A stretch of DNA of 64,000 nucleotides from Pomacea canaliculata (GCF_003073045.1 NC_037590.1:26686449-26750448); one strand, 5' to 3'. Shown: positions 39,624-52,552, counted from the first letter of the stretch. The notes: generated by a model not told the origin, from the sequence alone. Numbers and translations are program-made.

Positions 39624-40904
39624 ACCACACACACACACACACACACACACAGACCTAAAGAAGCATTACAGTTTAAGATATAACAAACCACCACATACAG
39701 TAATGGAAATAACAGGAAGTAACACGAAAGTCTAATTACAAGTTAGACATGTGTTTGTTAGTGGCATCAGGAGAAGCAGGGTGAGTAGATGGTCAGTCTG
39801 TCTGCACTTTTGTAACGACAAGCACAAAGATGACGTCAGCACGCGCCGTCACGGCGGACAGACGTCGGTCACGTGGCCACACTGACATGCACAGGTGTCA
39901 CTATGCACGCAGTCGCGTCACGCACATCCACGTGCAAAGCAGACTACTGCCTACAGTCATGCTGACTACCATAAGCATCTTAGGTAAAGCATTTTAGGCT
40001 CTGGCAGTGTCAACAACACTGGGACAGGTAAAAAAACTGAGTCACACTCACGCCCCATGCAAGTCACGTGACCGCATCACGTGACACAGAGGAAGGGCGA
40101 GGCACAAGAGTGGCAGGCAGTCACTGGCACACGATACCTGCACTACACAGCTGCGCCGTGTCAGCGAGAGACCGGCAGATGTCAGGGCGATCTCTGACAC
40201 CTACACATAGCAACAGTCACGGTCACTGAGCAGCCAACCACTCACTCGCTGCTCACCTGTGCGAGCAGACACGTACCCACACACACTAACAGCTTACACT
40301 CTCATAGACAGGTACAGTAGATGAATGATAGTTACAGAGACGGAAGGATCGTTAGGCAATGGATGAATGAAATGCACTAGGAAGACAACACAGCCATCTG
40401 TACCTCCCACCCATGCACCTGTTCATCTTGTTTCACCCCCAACAGGAAATATTGACCTCTGACCCTAGACCGGAGCTGTAAGCTACTATACACAGAGTAT
40501 ATGTACATATATCGCTGACTGTATACGGGCCACCAGTAGGTGTTATAACAATAACAACAACAGAATGTGTAGATGTGAGCTCGATGTGCTGTACACTAAA
40601 GACTACAAACAAACACACAGACAACCACACAGTCAACATAAGCGCGTCGTCAAGCAGACAACGCCATGGATGAGAAAGTGAGGAGCGGGCGGAGCTGTAC
40701 TATTGATTATGCAAGAAGTTTCTTTTTAAATGATTTTGATGAGAGATTTGAAGGTTTCAAATGTAGACACAGTTCAAAGAGAAAGGGGTAGATGACTCCA
40801 AACAGTGGACCTGAGGAGGAAAAGGATCGTCTGCCAAACTTCTCCCGTGTGATGCGTGGCAGTGAGAGGAGGAGACAGACCCACGGGTGGTTCGACATCA
40901 CTAG
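39019..40904. other. Intron of the CACNG-like gene
   Basis: Intronic sequence, including the CA microsatellite at 39,588-39,651. No exon is supported. Confidence 0.5.
39588..39651. repeat. CA microsatellite, long version
   Basis: An almost uninterrupted CA run of about 64 bases with one CCCACC break. It lies in the intron just upstream of the TM2 exon and is twice as long as in the left version. Confidence 0.95.
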
Positions 40905-41130
40905 GTCAGACAGGTATGGTGGAGAGAGAGCCGGGTGGCTATCTTGGAATCAATGGCAACTCGGACTGGCAGCCAGTGATGTTAGGATGTGTTGTGGTTC
41001 GCTTTTTGCCGACGGAAGAAAATACAATCGGTGTTTTATTTTTGGCCCTTTGAAGTTTGTACAGTAGGCGGTTAGAGACAACGACGAATAGACAGTTGCA
41101 GTATTCCAGCCGGGAAAACACAAAAGCAGA
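40905..41130 (-). pseudogene. Non-LTR retrotransposon reverse-transcriptase relic (right version)
   Basis: The same fragment as at 24,762-25,000. This version keeps FVFSRLEYCNCLF and NRLLYKLQRAKNKT in one frame but loses the LHWLPV region to indels. It lies inside an intron of the CACNG-like gene, in the same orientation. Confidence 0.68.
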
Positions 41131-42042
41131 CGTGGTAGGTATGGCTGGATGTGACTGATCTGCGAAGCTCGAGGAAGATGGACTTAACAGAAGGCAGTGA
41201 TGTGAGAGTCGGAAGACAAGGATGTCACGAAGGTAACAGAAGAGAGAGGAAGAGTCAGACGCTGACAAAATGAAGGTGGTGGCACATATTTCGGTTCAGT
41301 TGTAAAAGCTGTTTGAAGGACTTGGTCGTCATATTTTCAAGTTGTTAACAAGCATCCAGGTTGTCACAGTCGACTGGATGATGTTAGGTGATGCAGATTG
41401 CAGCAGCGCCACCACGTAGAACCACGTAACAGTTGAGATGACCTGAAGCTAGACTAACGTGGGTAGGGACGTGGGCGTGACATTAGTGGTCAAGCGGTCA
41501 AGAACAAAGGAAGCGACACCTGCTGGCGCCATTCCTGCGTTTGATTGAGTGCATGGGAGGAAGTTTAGGCTTCACCACCATCACACTCCCAGCACTCGGT
41601 TACAGTGACGTCACAGTAGTCAGAGAATGGTCCGAGATTGGATTATAAGGCTATATAAGGATTATAAGGCTATGTCGAGTTCATCGTGTGCTGTCAGTAA
41701 GCAGAGCGGACATCTTGTATCATCGTGTGTTGCTCGGTTCTTTTATCCACTTAGTTCAGGAATTGTGAATAGTTCTTCGCCTTCTTCTTCTTTTACTCGT
41801 CAGAGACGCCATGTCCACCATGGTGACACAAACAGAGGTTTGGGAGGATGGTGACAGTGAGCCTGCTGTGGGTTTGTTCCTGTACCGCAAGGATGCTGTG
41901 AGGTTAGCGTGAGACAGGGTTAGAGTATTAGTAGCACTTAGCGGGTTAACTTTCTCAGGTAACACTAGGTGAATGGTGCTGCTGTGCCACGCATGCAGAA
42001 AACAGGGGCTCATGCAGGGTTCGTACAGCCATGCCAGTGTAG

Positions 42043-42158
42043 TGAGGCCAATGACACCAGGACAGCATGCACTGAGGCTAATGACACTAGGACAACATGA
42101 AATGTTTAGGCTAGTGACACTAGGACAACATGTATTGAGGCCAATGACACTAACACAA
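42043..42158. repeat. ~35-bp tandem repeat, short allele
   Basis: About three to four units of the GAGGCCAATGACACTAGGACA type, fewer than the counterpart at 25,914-26,155. Confidence 0.7.
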
Positions 42159-43357
42159 GAATATCTATTCGGACAATCATGCATGAGTTTGCCATCACCT
42201 CAATCTTTGCCCGAACTCTGCCGATTTCTTTATGCTGGCTCATTACTTTGTGTGCGGCAGACGAATCGTGGCAATGTTTACCACCGAACACATCGTGAAC
42301 ATGTTTGCAAACAAAGTTTAATTAACCATAAAGCGTTTCGAGTGTCAATCGTCTGTCATGATGTGTCAAATGCTGTGACAATGGCCAACTGGCGCATTTT
42401 TCAGCTAAGTGCAATGATGCTTCATCGACATCAACATTGTCCTTCACTATCAAAGTTCTTTTATCTACAAAATGTCATTTTACAGAATGTTAATTATTTT
42501 CATATCTAAAAAAATCTGGTTAGTTAGCATTACTATGATGTAGTGTGTGGGCACTTCAATTAAAATAGTAATAATTTTGGAACATTTTGATAATTAACCA
42601 ACTAAGGCAGAATTTACCAGGCTATACTAAAATTTTCAAAAATTTATGCAAGAAAATTCATTTATAATTTATATTTTTTATTTATAAAGGGCAGGTGTGT
42701 GTATTAATATTTTCTGTTGCGGTTACCCTGCTGAAGGCTAACTCAATGCATCAGTAAAGGATGTAATGCCATAGTCTAAAATCTACAAGCAACGATAATA
42801 AAATATAAAGTTAAAAGAAAAACTAAAGTGGGTGGACAAACAACAATAATAAACACAATTGAATAATTCTTCTGGATGGATAATACGAAACAACTGATAT
42901 GATAGTAGTGAACAAAACATAAAAAGCTACTTCCGGTATAGTTCCACTTTTAATAACTAAGTAAAGACACATACAACCATCCACAAAAACATTATGCACA
43001 CAAACACATGGACTGCATTGACCTAATGACACACTGGACAACGAGAAGTGTCTTCAGACACTAAAGCCACAGGACAATGTGAAATGTTTCAAACACTAGA
43101 CACAGCTCACCACAGATGTCTACATCATGCATGTCTCGCAGGAACACACCAGGGCACGCACTCAGCTTGACACAGACACACACACACACACAGACTACAC
43201 AGACGCACGCAAGCATGAAAAGAAAACACGCACGTGAACAACAAACAAAAATCGTAGACGAAAACAACAATAATGACTGACAAAGTGGACACTCAGCTCG
43301 GCAGCTAATAACACACTCATACACACATTCTCTTGCACACATAAACACGCACACACA

Positions 43358-43520
43358 CCAACAGACTCGCACACACACACACACACTTTCTCTTACAAAC
43401 ATTCTTTAATACACACACACACACACACACACCAACAGACTCGCACACACACACTTTCTCTTACAAACATTCTTTAATACACACACACATACCAACAGAC
43501 TCGCACACACACACACACTT
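43358..43520. repeat. 60-74-bp tandem repeat rich in CA
   Basis: The unit begins CCAACAGACTCGC, runs through a CA stretch, and ends TTTCTCTTACA. It starts at 43,358, 43,432 and 43,492. The left version (about 27,578-27,640) has one clear unit, so this is a copy-number difference between the versions. Confidence 0.75.
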
Positions 43521-46500
43521 TCTCTTACATTCTCTAACACACAGGCAAGCAACCTTTATGTATTTTCGTTGTTGAACTGCTCCATCACCACAAGGGCATG
43601 ACTTTATTGTTGTTTATTTTGACCCCCTCCTGCCCCAGTGCAATGGACCATAACTGTCGATCTGATGATTCAAGTGGAAATTATTGTGATATTTTCTGTT
43701 ATTTGCAAAATACTTACGCGTCTATACTTCATTTTGTACTGTTCGTGACACATGACAAACCCTGGTATACGGTAGGAAGTTTTCGCAATATTCATAAGGG
43801 GCCAGTCGACTCGACCACTTGCCAATTCGACCATCGATTGATTGCACCACCACCAATAGTCCATTCGATCAAATTTTCATATCTGTGACAAACTCGACCA
43901 CAACATAAGTGAATTGTGATGTACTATCAACTGACATAGGAAGATGCTCGGCTTTGGAGAGGGTGATGGAGGTAAACACTATGCAGACAGTCAACGATGT
44001 TCACATTCTTGCCTCCTCAGTGTCTGCCATTCCCTTTTCCATCTCCCTTCCCGGGTTCTATGCCACTATCCTTTGTCGTCCTTGGTTGATGCACGTCGAT
44101 CGTGTGTGTGTGTGTGTGTGAGTGAGAGAGAGTTTCTAATATTTTAACATCTTCACATTTTTAAAGCTTTTATTTAAAAAAAAGCGTGGCTGTGAGCGAG
44201 CTATCCGGCTGTGCTCTGCCGATTGCTCTGCTATTGCGTAAATTAAATTCAGCAAGACTTTTTTTTTTACTCATAATTAGGTTTCCCTGGACCACATCTA
44301 ATGGCGTCTACTTCCCATTTGATAATGGGGGCTCGCCTACACACATCACGTGACTAATTTGGTACAGAAAAATGTCGTTTCGCTGACATAAACAAACAAC
44401 GAGGATAGGTAACTTTTTTACTCGGAGGTCAGATCGACTCAGGCCGGTGGTCGAATCTACTTGGGTTGCGGTTGAATCACATCTGCCAGTAGCCTGTATA
44501 TACGCCTGTTTGTATTAGCTTGTTGCTAAACACATTTATAGAGGTTGTAAGCGGCTACTCAAGACTCACCGTTATTACAATGACTGTCAATCACTTCCCA
44601 GTGCCTTGAAGTGTTTACACGGGATTAGTGCGCTGTACATGTGTACACAGAAATGTACTGCATGTAGTAGGTAGATGTGTACACAAAATGTACTGCATCT
44701 TGTAGTAGGTACTAGCCACAATGACGAGTTGAAGACACTTAATGACTAGGAAGATGAGGACATTGGAGGTGTGTATGTGTAGGGGTCAGTCCGTATAGCG
44801 CGGGGTCAGTGACCGCCATTCCCTGTATTACTGTACTTCTCACTCTACACAAGATGTCCAGGCAACAATGAACAGAATGACTCGAGGTGTGACAAGCTTT
44901 ATGCCTCTATGGACAGCGCCTGATTCCTCAACAGGAGACCCTGCGTTTGAATCATCACTCTGGAAATCTTCTGTTTGTGTGAGAAAGGAAAGTCCTAAAA
45001 AGCGATATTTTCACATCAGTAAATGCCCGGATGTAAGCGGTGAACGGGCGGACCTAGAAGCAAAAAGTCAAGCGAAAAGACCTTGGAAGGTGCCGTGCCT
45101 TACCTGGAGGCACATGGCTGACACCGTTCCTCACGACCTCGTGCTCCTCTACCTGACCTTCCCACAAGCAGCCACGAGGCTGGCGTCATGTCAGCATCAG
45201 ATGCACATTGCATTGCTAGCACATTCACATTGCAGCACCCACCGCATTTCTCACCTGCCAATGATGCAGGTACAGCTACCGGGGATCAACAGCTACACAA
45301 CAGTGAACACAATGGGGGATGAGTGAGGGACGTCAGAGATGGACGTGTGACGGGGGCCAAGAAAGGAAACATCCGATACAGAAGGAGCGTTACCTCCGCC
45401 GGCATCCAATGGCTGACTTGGGGCACCCACACCCACAGGAAAGTAGCAACCTGCCTTCTGACGTCAGCCACAGAAACATACTGCTGTAACGCCCTATGGT
45501 ATGCCGCCATACTGACGTCATATGTATGTCGCCATTATCAAAGCGTTACGATGGCGTGCACTTCCCGTCGTCATACTGTTAATGCTTTTAAATTGCCTTT
45601 GCCCCTTACTAACCACTCACGTTTGTTGGACTTGGAGCTGGTTGGTGAGCTGTAGACTCCAGTGCACCACTGCGGGCCAGTTTACCTGTGCGCTCGTTAC
45701 AAGGTAAGAGCCAAACTGAAAGCACTATTAGCTGAGCACTCCTTGTTAAATGAGAATGTCAACAAACGCCGCTAGCTGACTATTCCCTGCTGAGTAAGAA
45801 AGTCAACAATGCGTCAGTGACAAGAAAACAAATCACCGTGAACTATCCAATCTTTTCAAGCCGAATCAATTTTGACCATCCGTGACCTTTTGAAAACCAT
45901 TTCTATCCATTCGGTTACTACAATAAGAGTGATGACATGGGTCCTTAGAGCGCCAAGTGTTGATGAAAGATGCAAGCGATGCAGATGCACATCGCCGCCT
46001 AATGGTGTGTTAATGAACCAAAACCGTGGATGCAGGCTGACAAAAGCCAGATGAGCCAAGATTGCTAGCGTCCAGGCCAAGGAATTTCTGGGTTGTTGTG
46101 CTACCTGCTTGACAGAAACCCAGACCCTTGACTGGCCTCACATTCTGACCCATGTTTCGTTTGTTTGCGAGCTGACGAGAAGGAGGGCGTGGAGGGGAGA
46201 GGAACTGTAAACATCTAGAGTCAGCACAACTGCCAGCTCGCCCCTTCGCTCTTCATCCTTCATCTCCTGTCAAGTCTGCCAGCATCCTTCAACACGTGTG
46301 CTGTTTAGAAGACTAGAAATGCCAGGCACTCGGTGAAAAGTCAGCAGTGACCCCCTACACCCGACCCTCCCACCACCACTGTCGGTGCAAGCGGCTAGAG
46401 TGGCACACCGGGTGCAGTGGGCCCGGCCTGCACACCTCAGCACCGAGTGAACCGCGCTCTTTGTGGCTGACTGCCTCACACCCTCTGCTCCTAGTCTTGT

Positions 46501-46720
46501 GTGTGCAGTTTGAGAATATGTCTGGGTAACTGAACCTACTCTCTATCATTATCTACTACTCTCTGTAATTCTACATCACTCATACTAACACACACCTGCA
46601 AATAAAAACTTTACCATAATCAACAGGTTGAATCATCAAAGTAGAAAAACTAGTATCAGAAATACGATGTTTGTAATAGAGGTAATAATTATTTTATCTC
46701 TCTTACACACTCTCTCTTTC

Positions 46721-48674
46721 AACACACACACACACACTGTTTAAGAAATCAGGTTTTTCAAATGACACCGACGACACAATCTTTGAAGGAGTATTATCTC
46801 CTCTTGAAGTCTTTCGGCTATATAACTTACAGTTTAAAATCTTAAACCGTTTAAAATCTACTTAAAATCTTCTTTAGAAAAGGTAGAAGTATAAATAATC
46901 AGAATGGTCAGTATATAAGGCTAGTCACCATTGTCAGTACTTCTGTCAAGATTCAGTAGTTGTAGAAACAATATTTCAGTGTCTTTCAAAGAAGACAGCT
47001 TTTCTTCTAATCACATCCAACTGTCAAAAATCAGTATACAGCATAACATCAGTATAAAATGTATACAGAGACCAAGGTGTCCATCAATATTTAGTCTTGA
47101 AATATTTAATTTCCAATCCTACATTATCTGCTTAGTATTCATAATTAATACATTCAGTTGTCAGTCAGCATGTGGAGATTTTTAACATCTGTTTCTTTGT
47201 AAGTGTAAAGAGACAAGTAAATGTATTGTAATGTACTGGAGGTAATCAATAAAACAACCATCGCCTCAATTATTTTTTAAAATAAATTATTCCTTGTGTA
47301 AACTTACTTGTATTATAGTAAGCTATCATTCAAAAGTAGAAAATACAGAATTATCCGAGTAAATTTAGAATTTAGCACTTTTAACGAATTAAGTGACCCA
47401 AACTTCATGTACATAAATGCTTACGGACAACATCAATGGTTAGCAATGATCAGGTGTTCAATACTTTGAGCAATCAACAATCACTAGAAAAGAGAGCAAG
47501 TTGTCACATACTGTCAACACAACCAGACACACAGCAGGCAAGTCACGTGGTGGCCCACCAACAATATGCCAGTCACACATGTGTGACAGACTGTTAATGT
47601 AGACTTTAACCGATGGATGTGGAAATGTCAATACATATTGCAAACATACACATGACACCAACACTGCAATATGCAGTCCCACACACATTATGTAAAGCCA
47701 TAGACACAGGTACTTCATAGGAGTCAGATATTACAGCTTGATGCTCCCTACTACACAGACCTGTTGTTAGTCAAGCACATTCCTGCACAAAGCTCAGTAT
47801 CAGTATCACTATCAGTACCAGTTCCAGCATCAGTGCCAGTAAGATCACACCGCTTGGTTACTATAACGAATGATACACACATCACAGTACTAACAGTAGA
47901 TTAATATCAACAACACATAAGTACATCACAACAATAATGGCAGCCCTTGAGCTAGACACGTGAAACCAGTACAGACAAGACAGAGACAAGTGTCTATTGT
48001 TAGGTCCACAGTAAAGGTGACTACAGTAGCTTGGTAACATGAATACAGTAGCATCACACCAGTAACACTCAGTAATAACTACAACATAGGTAACCTGTGA
48101 CTGTAATAAAATGCGACCAGTAGCAGGTGACTGTAGTAGTGATTAGAGTAGCACCAGAACAGAAGGAGATGACTACAATGACAGCTAGTGAGGGACAAAC
48201 ACAGAGAAAGCAAGCCTCTAGCAGCTGGCTTGACACATGACACATGACACATGAAACAGGCGGACACACTACTTGCCAGTCACACACATCACGCAGCTGT
48301 TGAGTGTGTAGCCATCATACTGCTGTTACAGTTTACTAAAACCAATGGGACATTGTTACAACTACTGGCAGCTGAGCACATACACCGTATATCAGACATA
48401 AAGACTTGTGGTTTCTGAAGATTTACAGTCCCTCAAACCGACATGACATGAATCTGGGTACGCAGGGTGCATGATGAAATCAGGAGATGACGATGATGAC
48501 AATGATCGGCGACCGACTCCATCATAAACTCAAACACAGGAATACAAGCGCAAGGACACTAATACATAAACTCAAGCATAGCAACTAACACACATGAACA
48601 CACACACACAAAATCCAACATCCTAAAACACAAACATGTTAAGAATATAAAGAAAGGAGCAATCAGAGACGATC
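46721..48674. other. Intron of the CACNG-like gene, right contig only
   Basis: AT-rich sequence beyond the duplicated region. It holds a short CAGTAT/CAGTGCCAG hexamer-type repeat near 47,797-47,843 and no exon I can support. Confidence 0.45.
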
Positions 48675-48809
48675 TTAATGGATAAACTCCACATCGAAGC
48701 CGAAGACTACCCCTATAGCAAGGACAGCTGTAAACGCAGCTCCCAGCATGAGAAGGACAACGTTGAAGCTGTTGTCAGAGACAGACAAGTGTCCACTTCC
48801 ATTGGAATG
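48675..48809 (-). CDS. Possible alternative exon encoding a hydrophobic segment
   Basis: The minus strand reads FNVVLLMLGAAFTAVLAIG followed by VVFGFDVEFIH and TAA at 48,675-48,677. It follows a good pyrimidine-rich acceptor region (CAG at 48,814-48,816, TAG directly after, and another CAG at 48,769-48,771). The hydrophobic stretch is long enough to span a membrane. It lies within the CACNG-like gene, on the same strand, between the micro-exon and the TM2 exon. The open hydrophobic frame does not match the phase left by the micro-exon, so it is not a simple alternative last exon. It may be chance. Confidence 0.25.
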   Translation of the reverse strand, partial: HSNGSGHLSVSDNSFNVVLLMLGAAFTAVLAIGVVFGFDVEFIH

Positions 48810-49320
48810 CTACCTGTCCAGAAGGAAAACAAACCCAGATGTGAAAAGAGACTGGCAAGAGGTGACAAGAGACTCGATTGTAGTGGACAGCTGCTAAACA
48901 CGAAACTAGCATCACGTGACCTGACTTCACACTCGCCAACGTGTGTACGAAGGAGCATTGACATGGTGACAGCTGGCTTGGAAATGTAGCAACAGAGATA
49001 AAGTTGCCGTGGATATAAACTGGTCGAAGTGCTCACCTTAATTACAAAATTAAATTTCAGGCTGACTGAAGATACATGGTCTTAATGAGTGGAGCTGTAC
49101 CTACAAACATTCCTCTTGTCTGTGATGAAGACGAAATCATGAAGGGATCATGGCGAGAAACAGGATTCAAGGAATTATTTTAAATAGTCCTAATAACTGC
49201 CTCTTGGACACAAAAACATACTTATAGATACCTCTCCTTTTCTCTTTCTATTTCTCTCACCTGGACGCACACACTATGTGTGTGCTACACACAATTGCAT
49301 ATTTCACATTCACACAGTCC

Positions 49321-49552
49321 ACCAAGGTAAGGTGACCAGACGTTTCGGGGGCGAAAGCGGGACACGTGCCGATGATGGTGTCGTCACCGTCAAAGAACGC
49401 CGAAAAAAGTGATTTTTAAAGACAATCGGGACATTTGATGGACTTGCTAGAAAGCGGGACATTGGGCTTCCAGCTCGATGAGCAGGCGGGACACGAGGTC
49501 AAAAGCGGGACTGTTCCGCCTAAAGCGGGACGTCTGGTCACCTTAACCAAGG
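49321..49552. mobile_element. Short palindromic MITE with target duplication
   Basis: The element spans 49,328-49,545 (218 bp). It begins TAAGGTGACCAGACGT and ends with ACGTCTGGTCACCTTA, a perfect 16-base terminal inverted repeat. ACCAAGG flanks it on both sides (49,321-49,327 and 49,546-49,552); with the adjacent T the duplication could be 8 bp. AGCGGGAC motifs recur inside near both ends. No coding frame is present. The superfamily is uncertain; 7-8 bp duplications suggest hAT. Confidence 0.82.
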
Positions 49553-49914
49553 TGTTACATTCACACAAACATCCATCATCAACACCTGGCGCCCTGACAA
49601 CTTCATTCTCTAGTTAAGGTCGTTGACACTCCAGCTGTCGTTTGTCAGGGAATGAGAGAATGGAGTTATTGATAATACTGACAGGACAAAAACTAATAAA
49701 GCAACGATGGCCTGTACACGAGCCCCGTACAGTGACTATAGACTATAGACTACAGGTAAAGACACGGACATGCCGCTACACTAGACAACGAGCTTCACAG
49801 GACATGGAGCAGGAGCCAAGCTCTTCACAACTAATTTAAAGGTGTTTACTCACAACTAAACAACCGCTGTTCCTCTCACAATCCTTTCTATTTGCCCTCC
49901 TGAGCACACATGCA

Positions 49915-49990
49915 CACACAGAGAAATCACACACACAAACACACACACAAGCACACAAACACACACACACACAAACACACAAACACACAG
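49915..49990. repeat. CA-rich microsatellite
   Basis: Repeated CACACAAACACAC units. It lies in an intron of the CACNG-like gene, about 0.4 kb downstream (gene sense) of the micro-exon. Confidence 0.85.
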
Positions 49991-50406
49991 CGCATAGAGC
50001 AGAGCGCCATCTACAGTCAAACAGGTGGACGTTACAACACCAGGTCGGTTAAGGAAGACAACATTTTAGTGAAGACAACAAACGCACACACAACTACATA
50101 CGAGATGCACACGACACAGACCACCGCACACGATGATAGCGCCATGGGGCGGGGGAGGGGGCAAGGCAACCGTTAGAGGTTAGCGCGCGCGCACGCGCAC
50201 ACATACACACAGAAAGCACGCACAGACACTCTGTTAGCACGCGCATAAACACACATACACACAGAAAGCCACGTGCACGCACGCACAGTCGGTTAGCGCG
50301 ATGGCGGAGCTGTAGATGAGTACGCATGCTGACAGAACTGCGCACACATCTACTGACGATAACATCGACGTTGTGGTGTAACCTAGTGCTAGACAGTCAT
50401 ACATAC

Positions 50407-50436
50407 CTATCTTCAACAGCTCCTTTATGTCATAAT
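50407..50436 (-). CDS. CACNG-like subunit, 30-base micro-exon
   Basis: Between a TTGGCAG acceptor (50,437-50,439 for the CAG) and a strong donor GTATGT (50,401-50,406) lies a 30-base exon, phase 1 to phase 1, reading YDIKELLKI with split codons at both ends. Joined to the TM2 exon it gives KELLKIDYTRTAIAF, placing an amphipathic stretch just before TM2, where CACNG proteins carry a similar segment (VLKMIRSATPF). Phase agreement on both sides and the position support it. Its small size means chance cannot be excluded without transcript data. Confidence 0.6.
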
Positions 50437-50439
50437 CTG

Positions 50440-52352
50440 CCAACAATCAGGCCCAAGTGAACGTTACTGACAGGGTGACAGGTGTAAAGGTGACATGACA
50501 TATGACAACACGCTGCACACCTCCAGGGCTCACACAGTCACAGCAGCACACCAGGTGTGTCGCGCTCAATACACTTAGTGTCGCACAGGTACAAACTACC
50601 TGTGACTTCAGGGCATCTCACGTGGCTGGTGTTAATAGTAACTACAACATTGACTTCAGGGCATCTCACGTGATTCACGTGACCGGTCAAAGTGCTAGCA
50701 GCCTCATGTTTGCACAACTCGTCCCTTCCTTCTCTCGCTCTGTGGTGTAACATGCAAGTATGGAGTCAACGCTCCATGCAGCTGACCACCATTGCTGGTC
50801 ATCATCGCCCAGAATACTCTTAAATCCAACAAAATAAACAGAAGAAGAGATGAACGCAGACCGACCTCAAGGATACAGCAGACGTGTGCACACACCTCTT
50901 CTCTGTTCATCCTCTCTATTTGTCTGGCTCTCAGTCCCTCTCTCTTTTTTTCTGATTCCAAAGGACAAATAACATTTTCCTCTTCTTTCCATCAGTTTTT
51001 GGGGTGTCATACTTTGTTTAGTTTTGCCAGGATGTGACTTATTTATTCGTTAATCTATCTCTGAAATTGTCTCCGTGCCCTCGCGTCCTGCTGTCTGGTC
51101 ACGTGGCATTGTTGTGCTGTAAGTTAGTCTCATGGTAGTGATATAGCTGCAACTTCACGATAATGTTTCAGTGGTGATCTCTATAATTTATATTACATAT
51201 AGTTGCTGACAAAGACAAAAGTCATCAGAATGCTGCGCCATGTCCTTTGGATTTTGTCCTGGATGTTTGCAGGATAGGGATGTCTTGGGCGATGTCGACT
51301 TTCTCCGTGTGCAGCCATCCTAGTGATTACTTACTGTTGAACTATTAATGTACGGGTGGCATCATTAAGATTTCTGTCAAGTGGACGCAAGTTCCGAGCT
51401 AAAGAAAATATGAGAAATGAAGACCGCAGCAGGAATGGCGAGGTGGCGGTGGACAGGTACAGACGGTGGACAGCCAAGTGCAGGACAGTGCAAAGACAAC
51501 ACAAGCGACACTCGTGTAGGTGTGAGTGTGTGTGTTTGTGTGTTTGTGTGTGTGATGGGAGTGTGGCAGCATGCCCCACCGACACTAGGGTGTCATCATG
51601 CATACACTTCGCCAGTGCTGGCTTGAAACATACTTTATTGACAGGTCACAACACTCAACTCTGTCTCCTGACTTTCTCTCGTCCAGTGTGTAAATTATGT
51701 ATGTATAGATTATATTCATTTATCCTTGTAAGTGAACTCTTGATATAGTCAAGATAGTCCTACAGGTACGATGTGGAGTGGCCAGACAGACACCAAAGAA
51801 CGAGACAGGAGCACAGACAGGGATCGCACTCAAAGCAGCGAGAACACAAATTAGTGTAGACGGACAGCAAAATACCCCGCTAACACCCGACTAGTAGGCT
51901 GCCATGTCTGTAGCTGTCTGTCCTCTGGTTACTGACGGACTGCCAAATACCCAACTAATACCCGACTAGAAGGCTGCCATGTCTGTAGTGCGAGATGCCG
52001 AGTCTGTCCTCTGACACTATTTTACTGACGGACTGGCTGACTCACTCGTGCACACCTGCACTGACAAGCTCACGGATATGCAGACAGAGGAAAGCATAGA
52101 GGAGGGCAGGATGGTGTGCGACAATCAATATCATCAATACTATCCTGGTCTGTAGCTGTGTATCTGTGAGCGTCACGCCAACCGTCAGTCCTGACTGCAC
52201 ACAAGACCGCACGTGTAGGCAGGACGTGGCTCCGAACTCTGACATCGTCCGGTGGATTAAATGAGGCCGACGACATTTCCTGGGTTAGTTTGAAAATGTT
52301 TACTACACCAGGCACCCAGGTCCTACAGTAGACATGGTCCTACATGACATTT
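50440..52352. other. Intron of the CACNG-like gene
   Basis: Spacer with a roughly 78-bp direct duplication (units near 51,877 and 51,951, sharing CGACTAGTAGGCTGCCATG or a close form) and a GT-rich run near 51,525-51,555. No exon is supported. Confidence 0.45.
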
Positions 52353-52552
52353 GCCAGGTTTCTATCACAGCATCAAGTGCTCCAGTCCCTAGCATAGACA
52401 GTGTCGAGTACTTCAGTGCCAGGTTGCCTATATAGCATCAAGTGTTCTAGTCCCAACTTTCCTCCGATAGTGATAAAGTACTTCAGTGCCAGGTTTCTAT
52501 CATAGCATCAAGTGCTCCAGTCCTAAGTGATAAGTACTTCAGTGCCAGGTCT
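52353..52552. repeat. 55-70-bp tandem repeat, about 3 copies
   Basis: GCCAGGTTTCTATCA...AGTGCTCCAGTC-type units begin at 52,353, 52,418 and 52,488, with the next start at 52,543. Unit length varies between 55 and 70 bases. Confidence 0.75.

Larger units (their letters stand above)
31419..46720. repeat. Right version of the duplicated segment (contig start)
   Basis: Collinear with 15,133-31,318 but about 900 bases shorter. The first 3 kb differ from the left version mostly by single- and few-base deletions, the pattern of poorly supported sequence at a contig end. From about 34,500 to 40,900 the two agree closely. From about 41,000 to the end they diverge again, near the left contig's end. 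Exons of the CACNG-like gene are intact in this version. Confidence 0.9.

Noticed and set aside
44868..45326. 152-codon plus-strand open frame in the right version
   Set aside because: The corresponding sequence near 29,205-29,760 does not keep the frame, and no domain or splice context is seen.
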